Of a stretch of DNA of 64,000 nt, positions 1 to 12,978 are shown one piece after another. Source of the DNA: Pholiota molesta (lineage: Eukaryota > Basidiomycota > Agaricomycetes > Agaricales > Strophariaceae); NCBI GenBank assembly GCA_014925825.1, contig JACGCK010000067.1, positions 124,001-188,000 of the forward strand, written 5' to 3'. How positions within the stretch are numbered: position 1 is the stretch's first letter; the number at the start of each line of letters is the position of its first letter. The notes below the pieces were generated by a model. It was given only the letters and a program-made list of their open reading frames with translations. It was not told where the DNA came from and ran no database searches. Both the position numbers and the translations under genes were made by a program.

Positions 1-91
1 ATACATAAACTGGCCATCTATCAGGCAATATAGTTCGCAATGGCCGCGGAATGAAGAGTCAGAGATGATCAAAGAGCTACCACCGAAAGCT

Positions 92-2267
92 TTAGCTGAT
101 AGGCTTGGGGCTCGCCCGGCTCGTAACATGGGTGTGGTCCTTACCCAAGCTGAACACTCCTTCGTAGTAAACGCCGTCGCCCAAATCCCCGTCTTGCCTG
201 GGGTGCGCGATCCTGCCGACAAGATTTTGGGATGAAGTCACTGCGCGTCCGCATATAATCAGCCAGCGTATCAACTAAGTTGGTAGTAACAAGACCGTAC
301 CATATCCCCGCAGCACCTGCCTCTGTGCGGTATTCTCCTATTCGAATAAAAAGTCAATTAGAAAGAGAGAAGCAGAGTTTGAAACGACGCACGGGACAGT
401 ATTTGACTAGGACCATCAGCCCATCATGGAGCCGCACTCGCCCTATGATCCTCGAGGGTCCGCCCCACGCAGCAACATGCCGGTCTTCTACCTGAGATAA
501 CACACAATCGCACAAAAAAGTCAGATGGCCGTCCCCGCAGCTCGCCTTCGTTCCTGCCGCTCACCTTGCCCGTGATGATAACATCAGCGATCCGCCTTGC
601 ATCCGGGACCCTCGTCTCTCCGTACCGATAGGTCTCGTACGTCGTTTTGAAGCTCCCCGTCCCATCGAAGAATTGCATCCCCGCCTGAAATTAAACGCAG
701 GACAATCAGAAAAGCTTGATTCCCGTTTCATGTCCGCACCCACCTCCGTCTCTACTGCCTGTATTCCTGCAGGCAGCCATGCATTGTTCGTCTCGTTTTT
801 CGGGTCATCCAGCGGCACAGCGGATGCTTCTTCGTAACAGAAATGCTCTTCCAGAGAAATGTAAAGCGCTTTCCTCACCGAAGCAACGGGAGGCTGCCCA
901 GTGTACGGCGCATCATACGGTAACTAAAAACGAAATCCATGATACAAAAAAAAATCAGACTGAAACGTCAAACCCCGCCATCGAAAGTGACGCACCGTAT
1001 ACGCGCCTCGCCACTGGCCACAGAGCCGCCCGAGCTGATACACAGACGGCTGGCACAGAATAGTGTCGGGAGAGGCCGCGGTTGCCGACGATTGGATCCC
1101 CACATCGATCCCGGGGAAATCAGCGAAGCGGGTACAACACTGCTCGAGGAACTGTCGTACATCGTCGGCGCAGGGGCCCTCCACGCCAAGCTGGTTCGCT
1201 TCTTCGCGCGTCTGGCATGTTACATGTGGCGGAATCAGGGGGCTCGTCAGCACTTCCGACCTTACGAAGTAGAGGAGAGTGGCGAAGATGGCCGCAGAGG
1301 GTGGGCGCGCCTTTCGCGTCACCTTGCCGAAGTAGGAAATATCTTGTGGTGGGAGCGCCGACATCAAATATGGATCACCGTCGAATTCATATGAGGACCA
1401 AGAATATGCAGTCGAAGAAGTTGGAGAGATTGGAGAGGAGGCGGAGGAGGAAGCAGCGGTGTCGTCGGGTGACGGAGACGACAACGGAAGTGGCATAGTA
1501 CCGCTATAGGTGAAAGAGGCTTCCGGCGTGTGGAAGATCGAATACTGCAGAACGTCGCTGCTCGAAACAGAAAATAAAAAATCTGATAGAGTAATAAACG
1601 TACCCTGAAAGCAGCGAATACAATCGGTCGGAGCAGCCGCATTATCTCTACGCAGACCTCACGCTTCTCATGTATTATGACTTCTGCATTCATTTTTAGC
1701 CCACGTACACACAGGCCAAATAAACCTCGACTCACGTTTCGATGCCAGTGACCAAGAAAGAGCGATAACGAGCGAGTTTTGATCAGTCATCACAGGCCAG
1801 CCCTCATTGTTCTCGGAACCTTCGTACAGTCGCTCGCGCAGATACTGGCCTAGGAAAGTGGGAAGATTGGCCCGGAGGAGTTGCCTGACGTTCTTCTGAC
1901 TGGTATCCGCATCTTCGACCATGAGATAGGCGATCCATAGCGCCTCAGTCAGGTCAAGATGGTAGAGAGAACGACTTTTGAAGATTTGGAGGGCGAGGAA
2001 CCGACGGCGCATCTCGTAGGGAGCATTCTCGCGCACTACGGGTGCACCCAGGCGATATACCGGACCGCGGATGTCGAACTTCTGAGCAAACAGCCGGTAG
2101 TATAATTCGCTAGCATTCGCGGGGGAGAGTGCAAGTTTGAAGGTGCGACAGGTCAACAGGCAGCTGTGGAGTTCCTGTGGTGGTCCCACCTCCGACCGCG
2201 ATCCAAGTGTCGCATAGAGGGCGATTTTCTGGAGGACTTCAGGGGGAATGTGGAGGATAGTAGGCAT
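92..2267 (-). CDS. F-box domain protein, paralogue 1 (8 exons)
   Basis: Likely substrate-recognition subunit of an SCF ubiquitin ligase. A continuous 581-residue model uses exons 2267-1736, 1683-1604, 1544-996, 923-744, 684-565, 491-393, 337-301 and 240-92, with matching phases and GT/AG ends. Residues 4-50 are F-box-like (LHIPPEVLQKIALYATL, then a Cys/Leu-rich helix with CLLTCRTFK). The C-terminal half has the LCGQWRGAYT motif, a DVIITGK segment and a GYVTSSQNLVGR segment. These are typical of a large Agaricomycete F-box family whose C-terminal module is of unknown fold. Exon order and several exon lengths match the gene at 8309-10394, so the two are paralogues. The ATG is the first codon before the F-box. 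The family is confident; the substrate cannot be read from sequence. Confidence 0.8.
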
Positions 2268-3130
2268 GGGTGCGGAAAGCTTCAGGGGGAGACGTATTGT
2301 ACTAAGCGTCTGGCCACTGGCCGTCGTCCTTTTAAGTATTCGCCCACTTGGCTAGATTTCGAGTGCCGACCATCCATGTGGTTATAACGGCATTCATTTA
2401 CCAAGTTCCCACGTACTTTTGAGAGAGAAGGGGCAGCTCGAGCGGAGTACTCACCGTCAGAGCAGGTTACGATCTGCCTGCCTGCACCCCGGTGTCCCTT
2501 TTTGACGACGGAGATTCTGAGCATTCTTTCATTGATTCCCAGGCGAAACGGTGTGTACGGGGATATGCATCATTGAGTGTCATAGGAGCCAATCAGCGGG
2601 GACCTGCAACCCTGGATCTAGATGACTGCCAAAAATAATTGATTCGTCAGTGCCTTTACTTGATCGCGGGATTACTTGGAAATGACATACGGACAAAATG
2701 CAGTCAATGAAGTGGTAGCTTGGAACTTCCAGATGATGACAAAAATGTCGCTTGCCTCACGGTGAACTTTGGAGTGCTTACGATGAGTCCCGTTTGTGAG
2801 TGTGAGAAGCGCCGTCCCATCATGGGTTTGTATGTAGTCAGAAGGTCGTTGGATATGAGATCAGCGGCGGATCTGCTAAGTATGTTTTGGATCCTTTTGC
2901 CTTGTCTTGCCTGGACCTCTGGCGACCTTTCCTTGTCAGGCGTTGGGGCTGACGGGGACCTAGAATAAACGGAGAGAGAACGAAAGAGACCGTCAAGCAC
3001 GGTGAATGAGGTTTGCATACCCTACATCCGTGACCGAAATCAACCAACATGGCCGTGCACTTGTTCGAAAACGTCGAAGCCTGTTCTAGTGTCATCGACC
3101 AACATTCCGTCTGATCCAACAGCATCAAAA
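2268..3130. other. F-box upstream region with weak minus-strand exon-like segment
   Basis: 2268-2700 holds no recognisable gene and should contain the promoter of the F-box gene reading leftwards. On the minus strand around 2940-2780 lies an exon-like segment between a good acceptor (ttattctag) and a donor (gtaagc). Its open reading contains RIQNILSRSAADLIS and KPMMGRRFSHSQTG. I do not recognise it and could not join it to neighbouring exons, so it may be a gene relic. Confidence 0.25.
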
Positions 3131-6020
3131 GGTGCGCAGTAGTGTGGGATTGGCGAGCTAAGGAGATATATATGGCAGATCCAACGGAGGACGTATGACG
3201 GCATCAAAGTATTCGCCAGAGCGGAAGCAAAAGGAAGGAGAGAAAGGAAAAAAACCGTCGATGCCGTGAAAGACGAGAAGAGCATGATTGGCGAGTGCGG
3301 GAACGCAGTCCCAGCCAACCGGGTCCCGAGGCGCGCTGGGTGAGCGGTTGCAGTACGTGAATCTTGGGAATCTGGACTCTGCAGGGTATGCTTTTCTTCC
3401 TCGTAGCGTTCATGAGCTGTTCATGCCAGATACTCCACCGCGACGTTCGCGTCGCTTCCATTTCCCATCAGAGGTGGGAAGTGCAGGTGTCAGGCCCACT
3501 CGCTGACACGATACCACTGCACGATAACGACCACCTCCGTCGCGCTCGCGTCCAAGCTCTGCGGCCAGCCAACGCGCCCTTACGGATCCAAGCAGATGCA
3601 GAACAATGCGCAACTCATGGGGAGGACGCCATTGAAGATACAATGGCATTTAGGAACGAGGTACCAGCACAGAAAGTAAAAGAAGGTTCCTTCGCAAGCT
3701 GGTGCAGGGAAGGTTCGGAGCGGAGATTGTAACAGCGCGGTCCTTGCCGAGTATATCCTCCCCAGCCTCCTGCAGCTCGTTGGACGCACCAACTGCACGT
3801 TCAGAAGCGTCCAAGAGCTAGAACATGCATAGAGCATTTGACTGTTAGAGCTAATAATTTTTTACACTGCTCAGTCGGTACAGCGATACGCTATCTCGTT
3901 ATCATGATCCTAATTTGATGATTCAATCTCCGCCTGCCACTACGGCACGGCGCTGAAGTTGACAGACGCCGCCATTAAGTACGAAGTCTTCCCGGTGGCA
4001 TCACAATTTAAGTATGCTCCGCGATGGACGTTTGCTCGCCGAACGGCGTTCGATAACCTTGTATGCAATCATAATGAATCATGCTATCGCGTCCCCGTCC
4101 TTGTAACTTTTTTCCAGATCAATATGAGCGCAATCATCCTCAAGGCCACCCAATTGGCAATATGTCTTCATGATCCTTCCACTTATCGTTCTTACCGGTA
4201 GCCTGGAGCGTCGCAGCACTTACAGAACCAGCCTCCAAGCCTATCGCTATGATATTCCAGGTTATCATCATGCATGATCCCTCAAAACCGTTATGTTTAT
4301 CAGTAGTTTTGTACGTGCGTAGTCGTTCAGGGCTTCCAAACTTAGAAACTTTTAAAATGAAACTTTGTCTTATCTTGAAGAACACGGTATGTGGGCTTTG
4401 GAAAAAAGTTACCGGACCATCTCCACATCTCCAATAAATCTCTGGAGGTGTGCATTCTTATCGAACGCGTTTGAATAGAAAACGGAACATAGGTTATTTG
4501 CGTGGAAAAGGCAATGATATAAGCCACACTTAAGGTTAAGAAAGTGTGATTAACAGGGTGCCCAGGGATGCTGGGGTCTAGACCTGATAACAAGAAGCCT
4601 TGGGCTTGGAAGTCTCAATTACTATCCTTGTTTACTCATCGGCCACTTGCGTTGTTGTTGTACCCACGTTACGCCGAATTATTTCACACTGGTCACCGTC
4701 TTGAATAGCTTTTAAGCTCAGTAAGATTCACTATGGTACGTAGTGCTACGAGAGCCGGGAAAACCCAGAGACGGCCGTCAAGCCCAATACATTTCCATCT
4801 TTCAGCGTACTCCTACGATAGATTATTTTTACACAGTAACAGGAATTCCAAAGCATGCATACCAAAATGGGGCACTTGCCACTGATAAGGCAAATAGGAA
4901 GCGCGTGAATAACGCCGCAAAGCAAGGCTTTTGGGTCCCCACTGTACCATCCAATTTTACGACTGTGTGAAGGAATGTCAGAATACAATGAGCCTTTTAG
5001 TGACGTCTGATTTCATCCGTTCGGCCTCTAGATCAAAAAATAGGCGCCGAAGGAATATATGTCATTACTGATGGGCCTATCGCCAAACAACGACATCACC
5101 CATCTAAGTATTCTCGCAGTCAATCCTTTTTGCGGCTTTTTATCGCGTGTGGACCCTTTGACCTCAAGGTAGGAGTGAGAAACTCGATCGAAAGGCCCAA
5201 GTGACCTCATACCCTCCTACAAATCACATTCCCAGATAAATGATGTGCAGTTATCTATCAGTACTCAATATCATATCTACCTTGGTCTTTCTTTTACATG
5301 TTCACTTGACGAGAAAATTATAATCACATCTCACAATCAATTGAAAAAAAATCAGGGTACGAATTGCAGAACATAATAGCAGATAACAGCCCGCCAGTTT
5401 GCTGGTATCCCGAGGACGCAGGCTGATTCGGCATAGCGTCTGCAGCGAGGCTAAGGGTCGCTCGCCACCCTCGAGAAACCGACACATCTTGCCGATGAGG
5501 ACTCGGAGTCATGACGAATATTGCTTTTCAGGTGCCAACTCTGAATCGTTCCGATCGTTGAACATCAACGGACCTTACTGATTGCACGTGGAGAAAGCAC
5601 ATTTTGTGTCAAAGCGGCTGATTTGCTTGATGAATTAAATGCGCGGTCTCCGGAGGTTGGAGGGCCACTGGAGTGCCATTTCATCGATGTAAATGAAAGG
5701 TACACATGTTGTGGATGCTCCGAATTCATGGATCTATCATCTTTAACCTATGGAAGCTCTAATTAGCTTTGAAGTTGTAATTCGAACATGAAGCGATAGT
5801 ACAGATGACGAGTACAGTAGATATTGCGACGGTCAATCAGTTTACTGAGATTACGGATAGATTGCGGTGGAACTACTATGTACGACCTTGGATGAAAGCT
5901 TTGCTGAGTTGTGGCACGTGGATCGATGATCAGGCCGGCCCTGATGCCCGCTGTGATCTAGCACTTTATCGTTGATAAAAAATTTAGATCGTATTCTGAT
6001 CTTCATCTACAACCTCCACC
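3131..6020. other. No assignable gene
   Basis: Short open frames occur on both strands. On the minus strand at 3660-3815 one stretch has coding-like composition (LLDASERAVGASNELQEAG) behind a ttctag acceptor, but no convincing neighbours. 3840-5940 is AT-richer and I see nothing in it. 5940-6020 is the short promoter and 5' leader of the elongation factor gene and ends in a CT/AC-rich stretch next to the ATG. Confidence 0.4.
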
Positions 6021-6989
6021 ATGTCTGCCAACCTCACCACTCTCGAGCAACACCTTGCCACCAGGTCCTACGTCGAGGGGTAAGCGTCCAATTGGTTACC
6101 ATATCTTGAAAGAAAGAAATTCCGGAACGGACGGTCGTTCAGGGTTTTCATGAACCTGCAAGCGCTGGAGGGGATGAGCTATAGCTGACATTCATTTTAT
6201 GTTTGCTTGTGCATGCAGATACACCCCATCCCAGGCCGATGTGACCGTATTCAAGGCGATTTCCGCTGCCCCTGATGCGGCCACCAACCCCCATGTCGCC
6301 AGGTGGTACACCCACATCAAGTCTTACGCTGCCGAGCACGAATCTCTACCAGGATCCAGCACCGCGGGCGAGGCGTTCATTGGTGGAGCTGCTGCTGCTG
6401 CCCCCGCCGCCGCCGCGCCGCCGAGGAGGAGGAGGAGATCGATCTGTTCGGATCGGACGACGAGGAGGCTGATGCTGAGGCTGAGAGGATCAAGGCTGAG
6501 CGTGTCGCGGCCTACAACGCGAAGAAGGCCAACAAGCCCAAGACTATCGCCAAGGTTCGTCTCATTGCGTTCTCGAGATATTTTTGGAATCAGATCCTGA
6601 CGTGCCTCGCAAAAAAAGTCTGTTGTGACCATGGATGTGAAGCCTTGGGACGACGAGACCGACATGGCTGCTTTGGAGGCTGCCGTCCGCTCGATTGAGC
6701 AGGATGGTCTCCTCTGGGGAGCCAGTAAACTTGTTCCTATCGGATACGGTATCAAGAAGCTCCAGATCACCCTCGTCGTTGGTCCGTATCCTCCAGTCAA
6801 CCGTTTTTGGATCATCGCTAACATACCCACCTGTGCACAGAGGATGAGAAGGTCTCTACTGACGAGCTCCAGGAGAAAATCGCAGAGTTCGAGGACTACG
6901 TCCAGAGCACGGATATCACTGCCATGCAGAGTACGTGGAGCTATTTTCTGCATCAAGGGCGCTGTCTGACCATCCCCACAGAACTTTAA
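6021..6989 (+). CDS. EFB1: Translation elongation factor 1-beta (eEF1B alpha), apparent frameshift
   Basis: Guanine-nucleotide exchange factor that recycles eEF1A-GDP to eEF1A-GTP during translation. Exons are 6021-6079, 6219-6554, 6619-6781, 6841-6930 and 6982-6989, about 215 residues. The N-terminus is the GST-C-like helical domain ([20 protein letters not shown]...). Then come an Ala/Pro linker, an acidic [15 protein letters not shown] stretch, a Lys-rich [16 protein letters not shown] region, and the C-terminal GEF domain ([31 protein letters not shown], ending TAMQKL). The frame leading into the linker does not match the frame of the acidic stretch. One base is missing around 6410-6422 in a GCC/GCG run; every other part is perfectly conserved. 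Sequencing error is the simplest reading, because the gene is essential and normally single copy. The tiny last exon (2 codons plus stop) fits the end of the protein. Confidence 0.9.
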
Positions 6990-8308
6990 ACGCGAGGACA
7001 TAAACTGACAAAAGGGGTTTCATTTGAGTTGTGTGTAAGTAGATGTAAATTGCAGGCGTTGCTTTTCGGTGATGTACCACGGTATGATGCAATTGATTGA
7101 GTGATGCATCTTTCATCTGCCAATTAGCCTTAGGTGCCAACGGCACCCGATATTCTGAAAGAGTCTGAAAGCTTGTTTTCGAGTCTAGACTCTGGACCAT
7201 GTCTTTCGCGGCCCTGAGTGATAAGCAGAGTGCGGCGGCAGCATGCTCAACTGGGAGGTTGAAGGCAGCGGCGATCAGGAACACGCTGCGATCCCGAACC
7301 ACGCGCTTTTCAGGCTTATTCGCCGCACACGCAGCGTCTCAGAAAAAAAAGAAAAAAATTGGTTCTCGTCGTATCCCAGCGCATTCCGACGATTCGGAAA
7401 TGAAACTGCGACTGTAAAACTATATTTTCAGTGTACGTTATCAGCAAAGCGCGTTGTGTCGAATGAATTCACTGCAACCTTTTTATAGAAGCTTTTATAG
7501 AATCTTTTTGTCTCTTGCGCCAGCCAGCCGCCCTACTGCGCAGTGGCGCTCATATATCAACGCACGTTCTCTGTCCAGGCGTTTCGCGGCCGCCAATCTA
7601 TCGTTAAGGCGCCTGCACTTTTTTTCAAAGTCATCACCGTCTCTATGAATGCCCGTTTGCTCTTTTTAGGAGCGGCGTCCGCATCGAAATCAAACGCATG
7701 GCGCTGGCCTCGATAATCATAATCGCATTTCCTCGGGGCATGGCAATGATTTGTCGCACCCGTGACACATGCCTGGGTATTTCGGCGTCTTCACTCTTCA
7801 CATGGGGATTCTCTTTCCAGTTTTTAACACGCAAGCTCAGGTTAACCCCTACATGGGCGTCCGAAGCTCTGCTTTGTGTAGGCCGTGTCCATACCGCCCA
7901 TGCAGCTAGACCAAACGAAGCCGCCTCTTTGTCCCAACCTCTGTCACGGAGATAGATTTTTGCCAGTTATTCGGGCTCCCATTCAGCTGAGTTGGTCCTG
8001 CATATTTTACCTTTTTTCGTAGGTCTTAAAATATGCGGGCTTTCTTTGCAGCTTTCCCAATTGAGCAGGTCCCTCTGTGGGAGATCGGGACCCAGCGGAA
8101 AGGATGGGCGTCTCGAAGCCTAATTGTTCCTGCAGTGTTGTTGCGAGGCTAAGCGTAAACGGCAATTCTTGGAGATGAACTGCGTGAAAGCCCGAATTGT
8201 GGTTTATCGTAATGTCGCATTTAAGTTATCTACGCAAGCCTATGCGCGTGTACGCTCGCACCCGGATAAAAACGGACTCGCGACGCAGAGATTCGATGCC
8301 ACTCAAAC
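6990..8308. other. No assignable gene
   Basis: Downstream of the elongation factor gene and upstream of the second F-box gene. Open frames of 60-85 codons are present on both strands, but none has splice context, conserved motifs or agreement with a neighbour. The region is likely 3' UTR, intergenic DNA and the F-box promoter. Confidence 0.4.
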
Positions 8309-10394
8309 ATGTCTTCCCGGCTTGAATCGCTCCCCTCCGATATACTCCAGCATATTGCCTTCCTCTCGGCGTCTGCTTCTGTGCTCGATCCCCTTGTCTC
8401 AATTCCATGCCTCTTACAAACTTGCTCCTCCATTCACCGCACGTTGAATATGGACGCCGCGCCCCACCTCTACGCCCATCTGTTCTCTGCGAAATTTGAC
8501 AGTGCGGCGATCTCTAGACGATACCCCGGCAAGATCACTGATTCAGCACTGGCAAGGGAACTGGTGAACCGATGCCAGCTCCTTCGACGGGCGCGGTGCT
8601 CTGATTTCTCGTCCACTGGGTTGCTGCAAGATTTATGGACCGCGCTATGGATTCTATTGGAGAACGACGGCCGCAACATGCAGCAGCTGTCTGCGGTCAA
8701 TTTCGCGGACTTCATCCTAGGCTGCTCCCGCACCGTCCTTCGTCATCCCCTCACCATCACCGACGTCGATCATCGGACCGACGACAAACAAGATTTGAAC
8801 GATATCACTATCTGGCTGCTGTGCCTTTCCCTTCGCCGACGTACGCAATTCCGATAATCTTGATCGTGCCGTGAAGGTAGAAACTCACTTTTATTTGGCG
8901 TTTAAATATCCAGGGGTAATTCTGGATATGTCCAAGCAAGATCGGGACGAGCTCTATGGGGCGATCTTTCCCTTTGTATTTCTGTCAAATAAAGTAAGAG
9001 GCCTATTTTCAGGGCGGTTCTCTGTCTCACGCACGCCGATGCCTTTCTATTCCAGGTATCGGACTCGCTCCCGTCTGAACCTCTGCCTTTGTCCAACACC
9101 AGTGACCTCTGTCGCCACGCATACGGGCCGCCGACGGACGGGCCGCATTATCTGCGCTCCGGAGAGCCATGGCCTCCTTTTAGATCAGCGCGTTCTAGCG
9201 CCCATGATTTGGTATCGACCTACCTCATATATTCTAGGCCATCGGTGCCGGATCCTTCTACAGCCGCCATAAACCTCATTTCTGTCCTCCACGAAGCGAC
9301 CCCGGTGAAAGTCCCGTATCATCTTCCTGAGACGCGTGCTAGTGCCAACGCGAATCAGCAGTCTGGGCCGACGCAAGAGGACTTCCGAATCATGACATCG
9401 CACCAAACCTTTCTCTTCGCAGATCAGTACAGGCGGAGCCCCTTGGATTGGGGAATAGTTCAGTGTATGATTTCCAATTTCGCGATGTCTTGAAAATTGG
9501 CTGGAGCGCAACAGCAAATCCAGCCTCGGACCTATTCCACTACATTCCTGGCGCTCTGTCAGGCCTATGGGAAGGAACATACAGGGTAAATTTTGTTATT
9601 CGTTTGAAGGTGATTAAATCTGTAATCACTTTCGCAACTTCATTTGCAGACGATAGATGCCCCAATCGCGAAAGGCACTTTGAATCAGCCCACAGACTCA
9701 ACGGGTACTTCAACTCCCGCGTCTTTGGCATCGACATCATTCATGATGCCGATGCAATGCAAAATCACAGAATACGTCTGCACGAAGTCCAACGCCCAGC
9801 CACCTTCAATGAAAAGTGACGTAGCGGCCTATGATTCCTTGATCAATTACTTCGACGCATCAGTGAGTTGGCTTCGCGACTTTCTATCCCTCGGATCGTC
9901 TTGATAAAAATATCTACGATAGGGCAGCGAACTTCTCATCGACGGCCGCACATACCAGAAATATCTCCCTCCGTCTCAACGCGCTCAACGCCAAAGTGAC
10001 CCACTGTATGACGTGATACTGCTGGGCGAGGTTTGATGCGCTCCTTGCTGCTACCGTGTCCATCGTCTAACGAGGACTAGACACTACAGGACCACAGCCA
10101 CGCCTGGGGAGGATACAAGTTCTCGGGGAGGGTGCACAACGACGGCAGCATCGTCCTCAGGAGGGAAGCGGTAGGTCCTGCGCTCCTTCCGGCATTCCCA
10201 ACGATCTCACGTCGCGCTGTTGTTCTCGTATGTAGAAGGCCGCGAGCAGCCACGAGCCGAACGGGGTGTGGGTATTCGCTGGCCGCTTTCAGTCCCCGGC
10301 CATGATTCTCGGACGCTGGCGCTGCACAGGGGACCCGGAGGGGGGTGCGGCTTCCGACCATGGGGTCTTCAGTATGGGAAGGGCTCGGCAGTAG
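8309..10394 (+). CDS. F-box domain protein, paralogue 2 (8 exons)
   Basis: Likely SCF ubiquitin-ligase adaptor. The 542-residue model uses exons 8309-8840, 8881-8993, 9056-9315, 9423-9585, 9650-9862, 9923-10030, 10090-10170 and 10236-10394. The F-box is at residues 5-50 (LESLPSDILQHIAFLSA, then LLQTCSSIHRTLN). The C-terminal module has GALSGLWEGTYR, DVILLGE, AWGGYKFSGRVHNDGS and ILGRWRC. Exon 1 is 532 nt with a phase-1 end, exactly as in the gene at 92-2267, and most later exons align one-to-one. Intron 3 (9316-9422) is absent from paralogue 1. It is needed to leave the frame ending at 9493 and enter the frame carrying NSSVYDFQFRD; the donor gtatca is my choice and gtctgg slightly downstream is an alternative. 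The paralogues are divergent, so the duplication is old. Confidence 0.8.
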
Positions 10395-12978
10395 CGCACG
10401 GTTTCCCCGTTTCTATCTATGTACATATACGCCTGTTCACGCGCGCCTTCTCTGTCTGATTAATCCATGGGCATACTTTTTTTTCTTTCCGTACAACCTT
10501 TCGCTCGCCTCGACGGACGAGGACAGGATTGGCAAATATTGGGCTCATGCTGGGCGCATGACTTGCGTCCTATCCCATCACGCCTTCGGGTGCTGTCACT
10601 GAATAAGGAAATATTATCCCTGTTTTGCGGGTCCGTTCTCAGGGGGGATTATTTCCTATCTTTAATGCCTATCTTTAATGCTTCTGTCTGCTTTAGTGTA
10701 GTCTAAAATCCGCCTGTGTTAATTCTATTAGTGATCGGTGCACCGGGGGTTCTCATTGATGATCTCAAGCCTGAATGGCATCTTCCCAACACTGATATTG
10801 GTGGAATGCCACCATGAAAAGACCGCTGAAAGTTATCTAAAAGAGTCTTTAGGGGGAGGTAAATTGAGCCTAGCGGAGGATGATCTATGAGCCCGGTTGG
10901 AAGCTATCTGGTTCATTGCGGGTCCGTCTTCGTCAATACGAATGCACTACGGGCGACATTTCGTCGAACGGACGGCGTCTGGACGAAGGCATTCAAGAGA
11001 TTTGATTCCTGCGCCGATATGGTGATGGGAGTGTTTAGATATTGATGGCCAAGCTCTATATGGCCTTTCGGAAACTCACCGTCATGTATTCAAAAATAAG
11101 TCCAGCACTGATCCAATACACGATCTAGCGTAGAGACTGACAGCGGCGACCTTGGGGAATATATTCATAGGCACAATCATCTGTCCTGGCAGGTGGTACA
11201 TACATTGGATAGGCGTTGCAGACCCCTGTGAGACCGGAGCGTTGGTGAGAGAGAGACCCTTGGGCGTGATCAAGTGAGATGCGCAGAAAGACATATCATA
11301 ATTTCACGGAGACACATAGATCTTCTCGCCGCAAGTCACCGTCGATGGGCGAGATAGGCGAAAAGGTCTCGCACTTTGCCCAGAACGTTGGGTGCCTTAT
11401 GGTGCATTTCCCCGCCACCTTACTCGTTTTGTTGATCCTGGAGAAGACACAAGAACGACGTGAGTACTTTCGCCTTGTTGTGGAAGGAGCTTAAAATAGC
11501 CGTTGTGTATTGTGATCCTGACGTCGACGGCAGGGAGAGAGATCCAGTGGGACCTTTCCGTTTCGTCTTCCAATGGGCGACGGGCACTCGTACGGACGCG
11601 TGAAGGTCGCCGTTGGCTGTTACATGAGAAGCGCGAGGACATACAAAAGCGCCGAGATGCAGTGATTGAAGAAAGCAGATCTGTGTAGATTCCTCGGATC
11701 CTTGGGTCCAGACCGACAGCCCTGGCGAGATAACTGATGCCTACGAGAGCGCAGGCCCAGGTGTATCACATTCGTGAGGTCTTTAATGGCGGATAGTACG
11801 TGTCAACTCTATTGTGACGATCATGGCTGAGAATGGAACATTCGAATTGAATAGGAGTGAGGGGATTTTGCGCGCCTCTCGGTCATAGCGCAGCAACTAA
11901 TTTGAGTTTCGATCAACTCACTGGGAGAATAGAAGCTGCTATGGCGGGAAACATGAAGTTAGAATTAAAGTTGATGGCACTCCTTTTAAAAAAGCAGGGA
12001 GTGAGAATAGAGACGGTGAAATGTTGTTTGGTTTCTTTGAATTGACTCGGCTAGGGGCAGAAGTGAGGTTTTCATTCAAACGAGGCGGTATCCACTTATC
12101 TTCCTCTATGGAGTTTGGTCGTCACAGATATGTTGAAAACGTACTTCGCTCTTGTCAAACAAACTGCGAGTTCCTTAGAAATCAAATCTTTGGCACCTTT
12201 GAAAGTTTAATGGAAGATGAAGCGAATTAGAACGATCCCCTTCATTCGTTTTCCACAGAATATATACCTGGAGATATACGAGAAAAGAACAGGAGGCATT
12301 TAGTGTTGGAGACGCACGGGTAGAGAGTCGGAGCGATGGTTCACCCAAACAAGGTTTGAAATTCGGGGTAAAGAAAGAGTGAGTGCCATTGCGTTTTCCC
12401 GTCGTCACTAAAAGCAAATGATGCAGGTTCAGCAATGATCAGGAGTAGTGCTGTAATGAGAGCTTAGAGAATGCCGGCCCCAGACATACGATGTGAACCT
12501 TATTTATAGGACCAATGTAGGTGCAGTTATTCCAGAACGCAACTTCGCCTGCAAAGTCCAAGAAGGAAATTTGAAGACATCGGGCGCTGGCGCCTGGGCG
12601 GGCAGCGATGCCATCACGCAGAGATATTTATAACAAGGCGAAGCATAGAATCTGTTCAAGTTTAGTGCTGATTGTATGTAGCGTCACCCACAAGTTCCAC
12701 GAGCCAAGATGTGTTGTACGCCTGGTTCTTCCCTCTCCGCCAAGAAGGTTGAATGCAGCCAGATGTCTTGTTACGAGCCAAGAGACGACAGGAAATGATA
12801 GAAATCTGTTTGGACAGACGGTTGTTATGTATGTTGCGATCAGCCACAACTTGTTTGCGCGTGCTTGACACGTGTATGCTTCAAACAAGGAATGATTTGT
12901 TTTCTGCTGCCACCACCGCCCATTTTCGCCATCGTCGTCCTTTAACCAGTCCACTCGTTCATCCAACAGCTCTTTACA
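10395..12978. other. Long stretch without an assignable gene
   Basis: Short open frames only. The most protein-like is on the minus strand at 11082-11294 (contains LITPKGLSLTNAPVSQ and PMNIFPKVAAVSLYAR). I found no family for it and no consistent splicing to neighbours. The last ~300 bases should contain the promoter and leader of the secreted-protein gene starting at 12979; no TATA box stands out. Confidence 0.35.

Noticed and set aside
6405..6425. Programmed ribosomal frameshifting in elongation factor 1-beta
   Set aside because: No slippery heptamer or known precedent in this gene; a missing base is simpler.
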